Made by a program: the position numbers and the translations under genes. Shown here one piece after another: positions 11,617 through 21,102 of a stretch of 64,000 nt of DNA. Location: assembly GCA_030247855.1 (NCBI GenBank), contig JAPDRN010000122.1, forward strand, positions 1-64,000, given 5' to 3'. The first letter of the stretch is position 1, and every line of letters begins with the position of its first letter. Origin of the DNA: Knufia peltigerae. Lineage: Eukaryota > Ascomycota > Eurotiomycetes > Chaetothyriales > Trichomeriaceae. The notes beneath the pieces are model-generated. The model searched no databases. It saw only the letters and a list, made by a program, of their open reading frames with translations, and had not been told where the DNA came from.

Positions 11617-13165
11617 GGTACAAGGCTGGAGGGATGCCCAGGCATCAACGTCGTGCTGGCTGAGCAAAACCCTCGAAACGCTCGAAGAGGAAAATTAAGT
11701 TGCTGTATCTGGTGTTTGATACAACGACGTGTGGAGAGATGCGCAGGTATCCCGACGGGCTCAGGCATCACCGGACAAGGCGGGCAAATGTCTTGCTGGC
11801 TGATCAAAGCTCTTGAACCACTCAAAAGAGGAAAGTTAGATCAGTTGTATCTGGTAGAATGGTGATCGGTACATTATTGGCTGGGAGGGAGTGCTCTGAC
11901 ATCAATGGGGCTTAGGTAGCTCAGCACAATGGACCGCCCGTCCAAGCAAAGCTCTCGAGGTCGCCCAAAGAGGAAACTTTGGTTACTGCATCTGGTATTT
12001 CTGTAGAAGGCTGGAGGGACGTCAAGTTATTGATGCCTGAATACTACGTTGATTGAGCAAAACTCTCAAGTCGCTCAAAGAGGAAGTTAGGATACTGTAT
12101 CCGGTAAGGATACAGTAATTAGGTGAAAGTACTCGGTACTCGTACAAGGCTTGGGGGCGCCATCCACAGGCATCAACGGCGCTGGTGACTGAGGTTTGCG
12201 TAGGTACCTGATCAACTTCACCTCCTCTCACCACCTTCATTCACATCCAACAACATCAGATCGTCCAAAAAATCTTCAAGAAAAAAGGGCAACCGAACAA
12301 AAAGTTTGGAGAGTCGAAGCCACGACCAGCTTCTCTTTTACTTATCCCGACTATGATCACTGCCATCCCCTCGTACCTTGGTCAAGGGATGTTTATCCAG
12401 TGATCATGGAAACCAGCTGACTCCCAGTTTAATCCACTAAGCTGGTTTCCAAGAATAAGCCCCCCTCCGAACCATTGGGCCAAAGTGGCGGTTCGACGTG
12501 GTGAGTCTTTAATAGTGGCCATCAAGACATACTTTGTTGAGGGAAAATTCACTGGAATAGATATATATACTCCATAACTAGGATTACTTCGGGCCTCTTG
12601 AGTATCATCTCTTTTATTCCTACCGAGATGCAAGTAACCACCAACCAGGCATGATAGTCAGGCACTAATGTCATGTTGGCCAAGTAAAGCGCTCTCAAAC
12701 CGCTTAAAGGGGAAAGTTGGGTTACCGCATCTATGTCAGAGCATCCGTCCTCAGGACAGCCATCCTTGGGCATGCCGCGGTCATGATTTTCAGGCATCAA
12801 ATGCCATGTTGGTTGAGTAAAACACTCATGAATCGCTTGAAAAGGAAAGCTTAGCTACTGTATATGGAAGGGGAAGAGATAGTACTCAGTTTAAGGCTTA
12901 GGTCCCCGTCAGCCCCCAAGGCACAATGTTCAGGCATCCAATGCCATGTTGGCCGAGCAAGATACCCTCGAAGCGCTCAAAAAGGAAACTTGGGCTACTG
13001 CATCCGGTAGGGATGAGACGGTACCGATACTTAGTTCAAGGCTTGGGGCAGCCTCAGGCATCCTCAAGCATGCTCAGGCATGAGATTTAGGCATCGAATG
13101 TCTTGTTGGCTTAGCAAAACGCTCCCGACAGGCTCAAAGAGGAAAGTTGGGTTACTTCATTCGGT
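11617..13165. repeat. Diverged ~140-bp tandem repeat array (about 9 copies)
   Basis: A degenerate unit recurs through this region. Its core reads roughly AGGCATCAAATGCCATGTTGG, then GAGCAAAAC, a CTC-rich stretch, CTCAAAGAGGAAAGTT, and TACTGCATCTGGTA. The AGGAAA core falls near 11688, 11828, 11970, 12080, 12709, 12842, 12981 and 13139, so spacing is about 110-158 bp, mostly near 140. A truncated copy ends near 12195. A non-repeat segment (about 12196-12640) splits the array into a left block of about five copies and a right block of four. Copies differ by many transitions, including C-to-T changes such as GAGCAA to GAGTAA. No open frame is conserved among copies. It looks like an old minisatellite; origin unknown. 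Confidence 0.8.
12408..12450. other. Perfect 11-bp inverted repeat (hairpin)
   Basis: Arms GGAAACCAGCT (12408-12418) and AGCTGGTTTCC (12440-12450) are perfectly complementary around a 21-nt loop. It sits inside the segment that splits the tandem-repeat array. It could be a remnant of inserted DNA or chance; no gene is next to it that it could terminate. Confidence 0.7.
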
Positions 13166-13828
13166 CAACTTCACGTCATTGGCGTCTTTTCTCCCACAAG
13201 GCATACTCCGTACAAGGATTCTTTCCTTCAAGAAATCCGAGTATCTGGGTACGAACACCACAAAAGATTCAACATCTGCTACGAGCTCAGATTGAAACCC
13301 GCACCGTCGTTGGTGTTGTTGACAATGTTTACCCTATATACGAATCGCTCATCATCATAACTAATTCTAGGCGATATACTATTAGACTGCAAAAACTACG
13401 GAGTAATGCTGTTGTGCCCAAAAAGAGGTCTAAGATGTATTCTGGACATCATACCATGTACATCATCAAGCTCTCTGGGTCGACTCGATGGGATCCCAAA
13501 CGATCCTGCCAATGCCCCAAACCGCATGAGTCTGTCCTTTCAATAATGTTAAACCCACGATACCATTGACACCCAGGCCAATATTGACTCGCAGATAAGA
13601 ATGAGAAGACACCCAACAAGCCTACACTCCGACCCAGGCATAATCGTGATCAAAATCATAAGTCCTCGTTTCCATCACTTGCATAAGAACCAACCTCATA
13701 AAATGTGTCTTGCTGCAACAAAAGTAATGTTACACCAATCACCTTATTGCTGAGCATTCTGATCATGCCCAAGCATCACTTCAAGTCACCCAACTCCTCA
13801 CGGTGTGATGTCTGCCACAGTAGAGCTT
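13166..13828. other. Spacer before FHL1-like 3' end
   Basis: This 0.66 kb follows the repeat array and holds the 3' untranslated region of the forkhead gene. A plus-strand frame at 13147-13569 has no recognisable motif and overlaps the last repeat; I treat it as accidental. Confidence 0.55.
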
Positions 13829-16800
13829 CTAGTTCTGCTGCATTGCAGAGCCGCCACCTTGTCCAGGGCTTTCTGCGATCCGTACCTCGACAGTGGCGGT
13901 TGAGCTGGTCGCCTCTGGCGACTGCTTCTCAATAGACATAGATGCAATAGTGCTAGTCTGTGGACTAGGTCTACCAGCAGTGTTAGCAGCATTGGAGTTG
14001 TTGACAGTACTGGGACTATTAACAGGAGCTGTAGTCGCTGGAGTCGCAGTTCGTGCTGGTGGGACGGGAGTGGCAGCTATTGGAGCAGGCACCGGTGTCA
14101 TAATGACAGGAGCATTCACTGCATGTGCAGTGTTTGAAAATCCCACAAAGTTAGGGTTTCTGAATTCGTTGATAATCGCTTGAAGTTGTCGCATAATGAC
14201 ATGTTCTTCGGTACTGTCCCCCTCTGCCATTGAAGTAGTAGTTGCTCCATGTAGCATCCGTCTCTTAGCCGAGGCGAATATTCTCTGGTAGACTTGGACC
14301 TTACGCGCATCGGGCTCTTGCTGATACATGGCAACTTCAAATTCTCGGATTTTGAGGAGACCTGCGGTGGTGCAAGGCATATTCGGTGCCGATGAACTAG
14401 CTGCGGCAGCTGGAGAGGGCCCAGGGGTGGACGAAGATGGTCGACCAGCGCTTTGCTTGCCTGTAGGTTGCTGAAGAGCTGCTCCAGGAAACGGCGGACG
14501 GTTACCTTGTGGGATGGGGTAAAATTGGCTAGGCGGTTGGCCAGGAGGGTGAGGGCCAGGTCCATTTGGATTCGACGATGGCGTTCCAGCGGCAAATGGT
14601 GGTGGGTATGGCATGCCGTTTGGCGGTGGTACGGGACCGTTCAGACCTGCACCAAAGAAGGGTGGAGGGGGCCCTTGTGGGTGCATCCCATTGGGTGGAT
14701 ATGACATATTGTTTTGCCAATTCAATGGCGGAGGCGGTCCTTGTTGAGGTGGTTGACGTGGTGCAGGATTGGGCTTGGGCTTTGATGCTGCAGCTTGCTG
14801 AGCAGCCTTCCTCCTCTCGGCTTGCGGCTGTAGAGCGCCCGGTATGGCCTTCCACGCCCATCCTTTGCCCTCCTTCTTGTCTTTCTCGAAAAGTTTATTC
14901 CATTCCTGGTTCAGATTGTGTCTCACGCTACTCTGCCAACCTTCCGATTCGACAATGTGAACATAGAAGGGATACCTCATCTTGATGGCTCGATAGATGA
15001 GTTTCAATGGCATGGCCTGTGGATGAATCTCCATCAAGATATCGTAAATGAGGCGAGCATATGGCTCCTGGGGTCTTTGGAGCTGCTCTTCTGTCCAAGA
15101 TTCCAGAGGTGGATATGCCGGCGAGGGAGACTTTGATTGTCTGACTTTCTTCGCAGGTTGATCGTCCGTCTCACTAGGTACGTCTTGTTCCCCGCCTTCG
15201 ATTGATTGAAGCACATCACCCTCCTCGCCAGATCTCTTTCTCTTTTTGTATTTTCTTTTCTCGGGCTTAGTGTCAATAGGGAGAGGTTCCTCTTTGACGA
15301 CCGCAGGTTTTGCGGGATATTTGCCTTTGAGAAAAGGTGGTTCTGGTGTCCTTCCGCCATTAGCAGCCTTTGCCTCTGCCAGCTTTCGAGCCCTTTCCAG
15401 TTCTTTACGTTCACGCGTAGACATGATTCCATCCTTGGGTGGTCGACCTGGTCCGCGTTTTTTCGGCGGTATTAGCTGACCATCAGGTCCTACTACTGGG
15501 TCTGCTACTGGCGGAGATGCTTGAGGCGCAGATGGCTTCGGCGTATTTGCTGTTAATGTAATCTTGAGCTTCGTCTTACCGCCACCACGTGGAGGTGAAG
15601 TGCTTTTCTCAGGCTCATCAGATATTGGGGATGTGCTTCGCGGAGGGAGTGAGCTTTCATCCACTTCGCGTTCTTCCCGATCCGAATCTTCTGTGATTGA
15701 TTCTGCTCTTTGACTGGGAAGTCGGAATGTCATCCAGACATTGGAGATTTGAATCTTTGAGCCGTCGCGAAGTCGCATGACTTCTCCCCTCTCTAAGAAA
15801 CGGTCGTTCAAAAAAGCACCGTTCCTCCCAAGAACCTTCATTTCGAACCATTCTTTGTCGAAATCCCAGAAAATCTTGACATGTCGTCGAGAGATACTTC
15901 TCAAGTTTTCCAGTTCCGACTGTTCAAATGTGCGACATGCATGAATAGGAATTAAAGGGCAATTATCAGCAGTAGGGATATGGTCGGCTGTCACCGGCGC
16001 TGGCTGCTCATTGTCTGACTCAATTTCGGCATTTCCTGATTGTCGTTGTCTCGACCGTGTTTGTCGGTTCTCCATCTGCGCTTGACGTTCTGCCGTCTTG
16101 TGATAGTCGAATGGGATCAAAGGCGGGTTGATTAGCACCTCTTGGGGTTTGACGATACTACCGCCAGACATGTCAGAGGAATGAGAATCCATATGGTGAG
16201 AATCTTTATGGTCCGTCTCCTTGGGCAAAGGTGCCTCGTCGACACCGCCGAAACCGCCAGCCTCACTAACCACACTTCCCTGTACTTGACTATCACCTGG
16301 TCTTGAGACGACCTCAGGAAATCCCGATCGTCTTCCGCTGGAACTTTGAGCGTGTTCCTGGTCTGCCTGACGCGCCTCGGCGGCTCTTGCTGAAGCGGCT
16401 CTATACGCAAAGGCATCGCGACCCAATTCACATGCATAAGTTGTTATGTAATAATTTCCATCTTCGAATTCGATCTTTGCGAAAGCCTCGATTTCTCTTC
16501 GTTCAGGCGGGGGTCCTTGAGACGGCATTGGTGCTTGTGGTTCTGTCTGACCCATGGTGAAGGTATCATCTCCAAGTAGAGTTGCTTGGGATTGGTCGAC
16601 CGAGTCCTGGGGGAGAGAGGAAGGAAAGGGTGGAGGGGCGTTTTCATCCATGAAGTCGTCATTGTTTAGAGGAGGGAGTGGAGGAATAGAGATGGCGGCA
16701 TTCGCATTCACATTCTGGTTGCCTAGATCTGTGTCTTGCATCATATATTCACTGGCATTTGCGTGGTTGTTTGGGGTATGACCTTCACCAGCAGAAAGGC

Positions 16801-17092
16801 CTCGATGCATCGTTGGTCCGTCTGCCACAGTTGCGGTCTGCTCAGGGCTTATGGGTGCCAAAGCCGCCAACAGATTGCCAACGGCTTGTTGTCTTTGTTG
16901 GGCGTCCATTTCAGTCCAAGAATGACCATCCTCTGCAGGCGATTGCTCTGTTTCATCCTGTGGCTGCGAGGCGTGTCGGCGGGGGGTCGAGGGAGCGGGC
17001 CATGGTTGATCTGCGAAGTCGTCTAGATCTATGGAGGTCGAAGGGAAATCCGGCAGACCTCTAGCAGACGTCGCAACTGCCTGCGACGACAT
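13829..17092 (-). CDS. FHL1: FHA-forkhead transcription factor, FHL1-like
   Basis: Single-exon gene for a 1087-residue nuclear protein. It carries a forkhead-associated (FHA) phosphopeptide-binding domain and a divergent forkhead DNA-binding domain. The FHA is in two parts: the first at about 199-229 (FAKIEFEDGNYYITTYACEL) and the second at about 394-460 (SISRRHVKIFWDF and LGRNGAFLNDRFL), separated by ~165 low-complexity residues. The forkhead lies at about 660-750 (PYARLIYDILMEIHP, then WQSSVRHNLNQEWNKLFEK and GKGWAWKAIPG). A Lys/Arg- and Pro-rich linker (RGPGRPPKDG resembles an AT-hook) precedes it, and a Pro/Gln-rich region follows. FHA plus divergent forkhead is the layout of yeast Fhl1, regulator of ribosomal-protein genes; the alternative is an Fkh2-type factor. 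A 414-bp spacer separates it from the divergent oxygenase gene. Confidence 0.8.
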   Translation of the reverse strand: MSSQAVATSARGLPDFPSTSIDLDDFADQPWPAPSTPRRHASQPQDETEQSPAEDGHSWTEMDAQQRQQAVGNLLAALAPISPEQTATVADGPTMHRGLSAGEGHTPNNHANASEYMMQDTDLGNQNVNANAAISIPPLPPLNNDDFMDENAPPPFPSSLPQDSVDQSQATLLGDDTFTMGQTEPQAPMPSQGPPPERREIEAFAKIEFEDGNYYITTYACELGRDAFAYRAASARAAEARQADQEHAQSSSGRRSGFPEVVSRPGDSQVQGSVVSEAGGFGGVDEAPLPKETDHKDSHHMDSHSSDMSGGSIVKPQEVLINPPLIPFDYHKTAERQAQMENRQTRSRQRQSGNAEIESDNEQPAPVTADHIPTADNCPLIPIHACRTFEQSELENLRSISRRHVKIFWDFDKEWFEMKVLGRNGAFLNDRFLERGEVMRLRDGSKIQISNVWMTFRLPSQRAESITEDSDREEREVDESSLPPRSTSPISDEPEKSTSPPRGGGKTKLKITLTANTPKPSAPQASPPVADPVVGPDGQLIPPKKRGPGRPPKDGIMSTRERKELERARKLAEAKAANGGRTPEPPFLKGKYPAKPAVVKEEPLPIDTKPEKRKYKKRKRSGEEGDVLQSIEGGEQDVPSETDDQPAKKVRQSKSPSPAYPPLESWTEEQLQRPQEPYARLIYDILMEIHPQAMPLKLIYRAIKMRYPFYVHIVESEGWQSSVRHNLNQEWNKLFEKDKKEGKGWAWKAIPGALQPQAERRKAAQQAAASKPKPNPAPRQPPQQGPPPPLNWQNNMSYPPNGMHPQGPPPPFFGAGLNGPVPPPNGMPYPPPFAAGTPSSNPNGPGPHPPGQPPSQFYPIPQGNRPPFPGAALQQPTGKQSAGRPSSSTPGPSPAAAASSSAPNMPCTTAGLLKIREFEVAMYQQEPDARKVQVYQRIFASAKRRMLHGATTTSMAEGDSTEEHVIMRQLQAIINEFRNPNFVGFSNTAHAVNAPVIMTPVPAPIAATPVPPARTATPATTAPVNSPSTVNNSNAANTAGRPSPQTSTIASMSIEKQSPEATSSTATVEVRIAESPGQGGGSAMQQN

Positions 17093-17506
17093 TCCGAGGT
17101 CTGCGAATTATACGAGAGGAAGGGGCGAGGGGAGAGACTGGTCGTCGTTTGGGCGACTTCGTTACCGAGTGAAGAAGATGGAGAACAAAAGTTCTGAAGT
17201 TGTTGCGGGCGTCGGAGCGAGAGTCGCGGAGTTTGGCCTCTGACCAATCACAGCCACGTAAACGATTCAGATTTTTGTTTGCGATGACAGCAACCTCGAT
17301 GCCTGACCCGGCAATAATCACTGCCTTACGGATTCTCTGTCGCAAATTGACTCGATCAATTAGTCTCTCGAGTTTCTCAATGAGTCAACAGGCAAATAAT
17401 CATTGACAATTGGGCAACCGTCGAGCTACGACCGACCCTTGAGCCTCTACATACTCCTACAATACTTCTCTCCCCATTCTCTGAATGACTCCACTACAAT
17501 CAGGCC
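17093..17506. promoter_or_regulatory. Shared promoter, FHL1-like and 2OG oxygenase
   Basis: A 414-bp divergent spacer that must hold both promoters. No TATA-like sequence is evident. The open frames here are antisense or chance. Confidence 0.5.
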
Positions 17507-18226
17507 ATGCCACCTAGAGCAAAGCAAAAGAATGGCCCTCCTCCCAAGGCAGAACTCAGAACAAAACCCACCGTTCCAAATTGGCCACCTTTGAGTCCAG
17601 TCATTCCTGCGGAGCATCTTTCAATCGAGACTGTCCTCGAAGGCCAAATTCTAGTGATTCGCAACCTTTTTACTTCTACGCTATGCAAGAACTATGTTTC
17701 CTTCCTGGCCTCAATACCCATGACCACGACCCCCGGGAAACCAAAGCGGGGAGAGGCCGTCCGCGTTAACGATCGGTTCCAGGTGGATGACCCGGTGTTT
17801 GCCAAAACGCTCTGGGAATACAGTGGGCTCAAATCACTCGTGGAGACGTTTGACGATAAAACAACCTTCGATGGTAAAGTTCTTGGGCTGAATCCCAACA
17901 TTAGAGTGTACAGATACCGGCCAGGCCAGTTTTTTGATAAACATTATGATGAGAGCAATAAAATACAATTCGGCAAGGACAAAATGCCTGCCAAAACCAC
18001 CTGGACTCTGTTGATCTACCTCACCACTTGCCAGGGAGGGGAGACCGCCTTCTACCCCGAGGCCACCAAGAAAGGTGTCGCACCACCTGACCCAATAGTG
18101 GTCGGTCTTGAGACTGGCATGGCTTTACTCCACAAACATGGCGACGAATGTTTGTACCATGAAGGCAAAGAAGTGCTGAGTGGAGAGAAATGGGTGTTGA
18201 GAAGTGATCTGGTGGTACAGAGATGA
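17507..18226 (+). CDS. 2-oxoglutarate/Fe(II) oxygenase, prolyl 4-hydroxylase type
   Basis: Single-exon gene for a 239-residue non-heme iron dioxygenase that would couple decarboxylation of 2-oxoglutarate to hydroxylation of a substrate. The iron triad is visible: His146 and Asp148 in FFDKHYDES and the distal His218 in CLYHEG; Arg232 in KWVLRSDL is placed to bind the 2-oxoglutarate carboxylate. The preceding PNIRVYRYRPGQ and the strand TTWTLLIYLTTCQGGETAFYP are typical of the prolyl 4-hydroxylase alpha-subunit fold. There is no signal peptide or membrane segment, so it is likely cytosolic or nuclear. Its substrate cannot be told from sequence. It converges with MDM35, with only ~100 bp between stop codons. 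Confidence 0.85.
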   Translation: MPPRAKQKNGPPPKAELRTKPTVPNWPPLSPVIPAEHLSIETVLEGQILVIRNLFTSTLCKNYVSFLASIPMTTTPGKPKRGEAVRVNDRFQVDDPVFAKTLWEYSGLKSLVETFDDKTTFDGKVLGLNPNIRVYRYRPGQFFDKHYDESNKIQFGKDKMPAKTTWTLLIYLTTCQGGETAFYPEATKKGVAPPDPIVVGLETGMALLHKHGDECLYHEGKEVLSGEKWVLRSDLVVQR

Positions 18227-18328
18227 CGAATGTGCAGTGGTGCACACTCTCGGCCTGTCGACGGTGGCTCTGCAACTTTTCGACAGGCGCGAGTACGAGT
18301 GATAGGTACGAAGGTGCTGCTTCACCTG

Positions 18329-18717
18329 TCATCTTTTTAGGTGCTCGGCATCAGTCTCGTGGACGGTGCCTTCTCTAGCTTCGGCCAGCATAGTATCGAT
18401 GCCCTTGTCCTTTAATGCTTTCTGGTATGCCATTAGCTCCCTAGCATGGAAAAGAAAATGGCCACAATACCGTTAAGCAAGCTTTGTACTTGCGAAAGAG
18501 TGGTTCACATTCGTCGTTGGATGAAATGCCCCGGAGATATTCTGCCAGCTATTAGACGATCTTGCAAAGATGGCGAGATTGGGATGACATACTTTCAGAG
18601 TACCATTTCAGAAAACAAGTGTCATACTTTCTGTTAAACCAATCAGCACTGCCAGTAGTACATTTGAATGACATACTCCTTGACTTCGTTGCATTCTGGC
18701 GCCAATGATGCCGACAT
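18329..18717 (-). CDS. MDM35: Mdm35/TRIAP1-type twin CX9C intermembrane-space protein
   Basis: Small four-exon gene assembled by eye: exons 18717-18677, 18630-18593, 18541-18471 and 18421-18329, with introns of 46, 51 and 49 bp. The product is 80 residues. It begins MSASLAPECNEVKEKYDTC, whose two Cys are spaced CX9C, and continues FLKWYSEKYLRG to CEPLFRKYKAC, a second CX9C, then TKALKDKGIDTMLAEARE. Mdm35 partners Ups-family proteins in the mitochondrial intermembrane space to carry phosphatidic acid, is imported through Mia40 and is oxidised on its four Cys. Acceptor choices for exons 3 and 4 were fixed by frame and by family motifs, since nearer AG sites would break the frame or the match. 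All four Cys are present, so the gene looks functional. Confidence 0.88.
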
Positions 18718-19251
18718 GTTGGTTGTCGTCGAGCGAGAAGAAGATTCGCCTTCCTGGAAGGCGAGAAAAGACCTGGATGGAGTTTATGACGCCGCTCGGA
18801 ACTATATTAATCCGTGCCGCCTGCGCTCAAGCACCTTCCGATTGCTCATCCATACCAACCTATCTCTATGTTTGCTACTCTTGCTCAGTAAGTCTCACGG
18901 GCAGCCTTCTATCATTATGGGCCATCAAATGCGCCGAAAGGTAAATCTTGATCTTGCTAATTGATTTTTTAGTCTAGTTACCCTAGCATCTCGCCAACAC
19001 TGCCAGCAATCACTTCCTCGCGCTACCTGGCCAGTCGATTTGGAGGACGATAATAACACTAAAAGGTGACGGCAAACTCAAGAACTGACCTGCTGTGAGG
19101 ATGCTGGTCACAGGAGACTAAACCTGGTGTCATGCAATGAACTCCATGTGTGCCACCATTTGAAATAATGGCTTGCAACTTTGCGGGTTCCACGGCTCGA
19201 GTTTATCGTTCTCATTGTCCACGGAGAGCACACCTTTCCCGACGTCCTCCT
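18718..19251. other. Spacer, border of housekeeping block and cluster
   Basis: This 0.53 kb holds the MDM35 promoter and the 3' end of the FMN reductase-like gene. No gene is supported. It is the most likely left border of the metabolite cluster, judged only from the change in gene type. Confidence 0.5.
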
Positions 19252-20034
19252 TCAGGCATTCAAGGTCGTGACTAACTCCCAGAATTGGGTGCAGAGTTCC
19301 TTACTTTCTTGTGCCCACACAGGGTCCTTTGTATTGCCCCCAGCTTCCATGGTTGCATCACCTCCAGCAAGTATCGCTTGTGCATTCTCTGTCTCAATGA
19401 CTCTTTCGCGACCTGCCTCTTCTGATACCACCCTCAGGTTGAGATCCTCACCGTGCGCAGCTTTGTAAAGAAACGCCCTGTCGGGAAATTGGAGAGCAAC
19501 AAAATCCTTGACGACCTTCATGTTGACTGCCTCCAGGACTTGCTGCAACTGTACTGCCGCCTTGCCTCCGCCATGACCACCATAGGAAACCACCAGAGCC
19601 GGCTTGCCCCTCCACTCGTGGAAGAGGTAGTCAATGGCGTTTTTGATACTTGCGGGATAGCCCCAGTTGTACTGTGGAGTGACAAAGACAAAGGCCATGT
19701 ACGAAGAAATAAGCTCAGACCAGGCACGAGTGTGTGCAAACTTGTAGTCTGATGCTGACTTGATCTGTGAAGGTACATCAGGTTCATTGAAGATCGGTAG
19801 AGGGTTATCATTGAGATCTATCAGGCTCAGGGCGTAAGGACGAGGGCTGGGATGAGTCTTCTGGAAATCCTTGAGTGTCTCCAAGACGAAGGTGCTGATC
19901 TGAGGACATGCTCGTGGGCTGCGCTGGCTACAGACGATGATTCCGATCTTGTTTGGTATCTGAGGCTTCAAAGCTGCGTCCATGGCTTTGGACAGATCAC
20001 TGCCGGGTACTGATGAATTGGCATTTGCCGACAT
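19252..20034 (-). CDS. NAD(P)H-dependent FMN reductase-like protein (copy 1)
   Basis: Single-exon gene for a 260-residue flavodoxin-fold protein. Start set at 20034 (MSANANSSVP) since the frame continues upstream only with a GTG. The core begins IGIIVCSQRSPRACPQIS, the phosphate-binding loop of FMN_red proteins, followed by NEPDVPSQI, then VTPQYNWGYPASIKNAIDYL and SYGGHGGGKAA, the flavin-contact loops. Such proteins reduce flavins, quinones or azo compounds with NAD(P)H. The same motifs occur in the gene at 44080-44917, so the two are paralogues. It is divergent from the TetX-like monooxygenase with a 1.07 kb shared promoter, which supports joint expression: a reductase could keep a quinone product reduced or feed reduced flavin. 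Physiological substrate unknown. Confidence 0.85.
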   Translation of the reverse strand: MSANANSSVPGSDLSKAMDAALKPQIPNKIGIIVCSQRSPRACPQISTFVLETLKDFQKTHPSPRPYALSLIDLNDNPLPIFNEPDVPSQIKSASDYKFAHTRAWSELISSYMAFVFVTPQYNWGYPASIKNAIDYLFHEWRGKPALVVSYGGHGGGKAAVQLQQVLEAVNMKVVKDFVALQFPDRAFLYKAAHGEDLNLRVVSEEAGRERVIETENAQAILAGGDATMEAGGNTKDPVWAQESKELCTQFWELVTTLNA

Positions 20035-21102
20035 ATTGAGATAGGATAGGTCCTGGTGTCGCACTCAGGTTGTGATTTGTCCACTGATATGTGAGGTGCG
20101 ACGAGGCTGTCATATACCAGAGTGAGGATTAGGTTGATGAAGATGAGGAAGGTATGACTCGGAGTAGTAACACAGTGACAATGCTGTGACACCTTGATAG
20201 AGAGTAAGTCGATGAACGACTGGAAGAGCGAGTGGAGGAGAGTGTGAAAGAGAACAGCGACTCAATGCAAGTATCCGCAAGCGCGTAAATTGAGGTCGTC
20301 TGTCAGTTGTGCTGCACTTACACCTCAACAATCTTTCCTTCGCTAGTCCTCTTTCTTTCTTGCTTGCTTGTTGTTGAGTGTATGTGTATGTTTCTGTGTA
20401 TATTGGTTTCAACGGTAGAAGACAATGGCTGAACAGTCTAATGTTATTATAGTAATGCAAGGAGGATTTCTTTCTTCGCTGTTACAAATATTTCACATGC
20501 ATGAGCTCGGATTTTAAACATTTTACCTCCTTCGCCTTTAGAACAGACCATTATCCCCTGCTATACAACGGGGCCAAACCCTTGTCCACTCTCTGATCGT
20601 TCAGCTTGCAGCCAATCATCCCATCTCTTTGTCGTCGCGAGTCATGCAGGGATGCGCAGTGCTTGTCGATGCTTGTCGTCGGTCTTCGGTCCATCGCGTA
20701 TCATGGCTGAGCTGCTAAAGCCGAGCGATGAGCCCTTTTTAAGCCACCATTGTCCTGCCAGAAAATCCATCCATCACCCACGTTCGAGCCTTCGGTGGCT
20801 GAAACGTAAATCCATCTTCTCGCGGCTTGCGTACTGCTCACGTCTCGATCAACGCCTGTCACAGGCGGTACGGATGTACTACGTAAGCCCTCGGCCGTTC
20901 TGCTCATGCGCCCAGGAAGCTCGCGTAAAAGCCCTTTTGCGTGAGTGGCAGCAGCTGGCGCCAATGTATGTATATAAAAGGTCAGTATTGCCTGTTATGC
21001 CGCGGCTTTTCGCACGCAGCGGATGTCTTTCTACTACCCAAGAGTTGGTGACTTGACACACCAAAGCATCGTTTGAAATCCTCTGCCAGAAACAAAAAAA
21101 TA
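20035..21102. promoter_or_regulatory. Divergent promoter, FMN reductase 1 and TetX-like gene
   Basis: A 1.07 kb divergent spacer. A canonical TATA element (TATATAAAAG) at 20971-20980 lies about 125 bp upstream of the plus-strand ATG. The segment CGAGCGATGAGC at 20722-20733 resembles pieces in the two other divergent promoters of the cluster (about 33034 and 43305). The minus-strand side is rich in CT/GA tracts. Confidence 0.55.

Noticed and set aside
13147..13569. 140-codon plus-strand frame
   Set aside because: It begins inside the last tandem repeat copy and has no recognisable domain.
18668..18964. 98-codon plus-strand frame
   Set aside because: It is antisense to MDM35 exon 1 at its beginning and has no motif.
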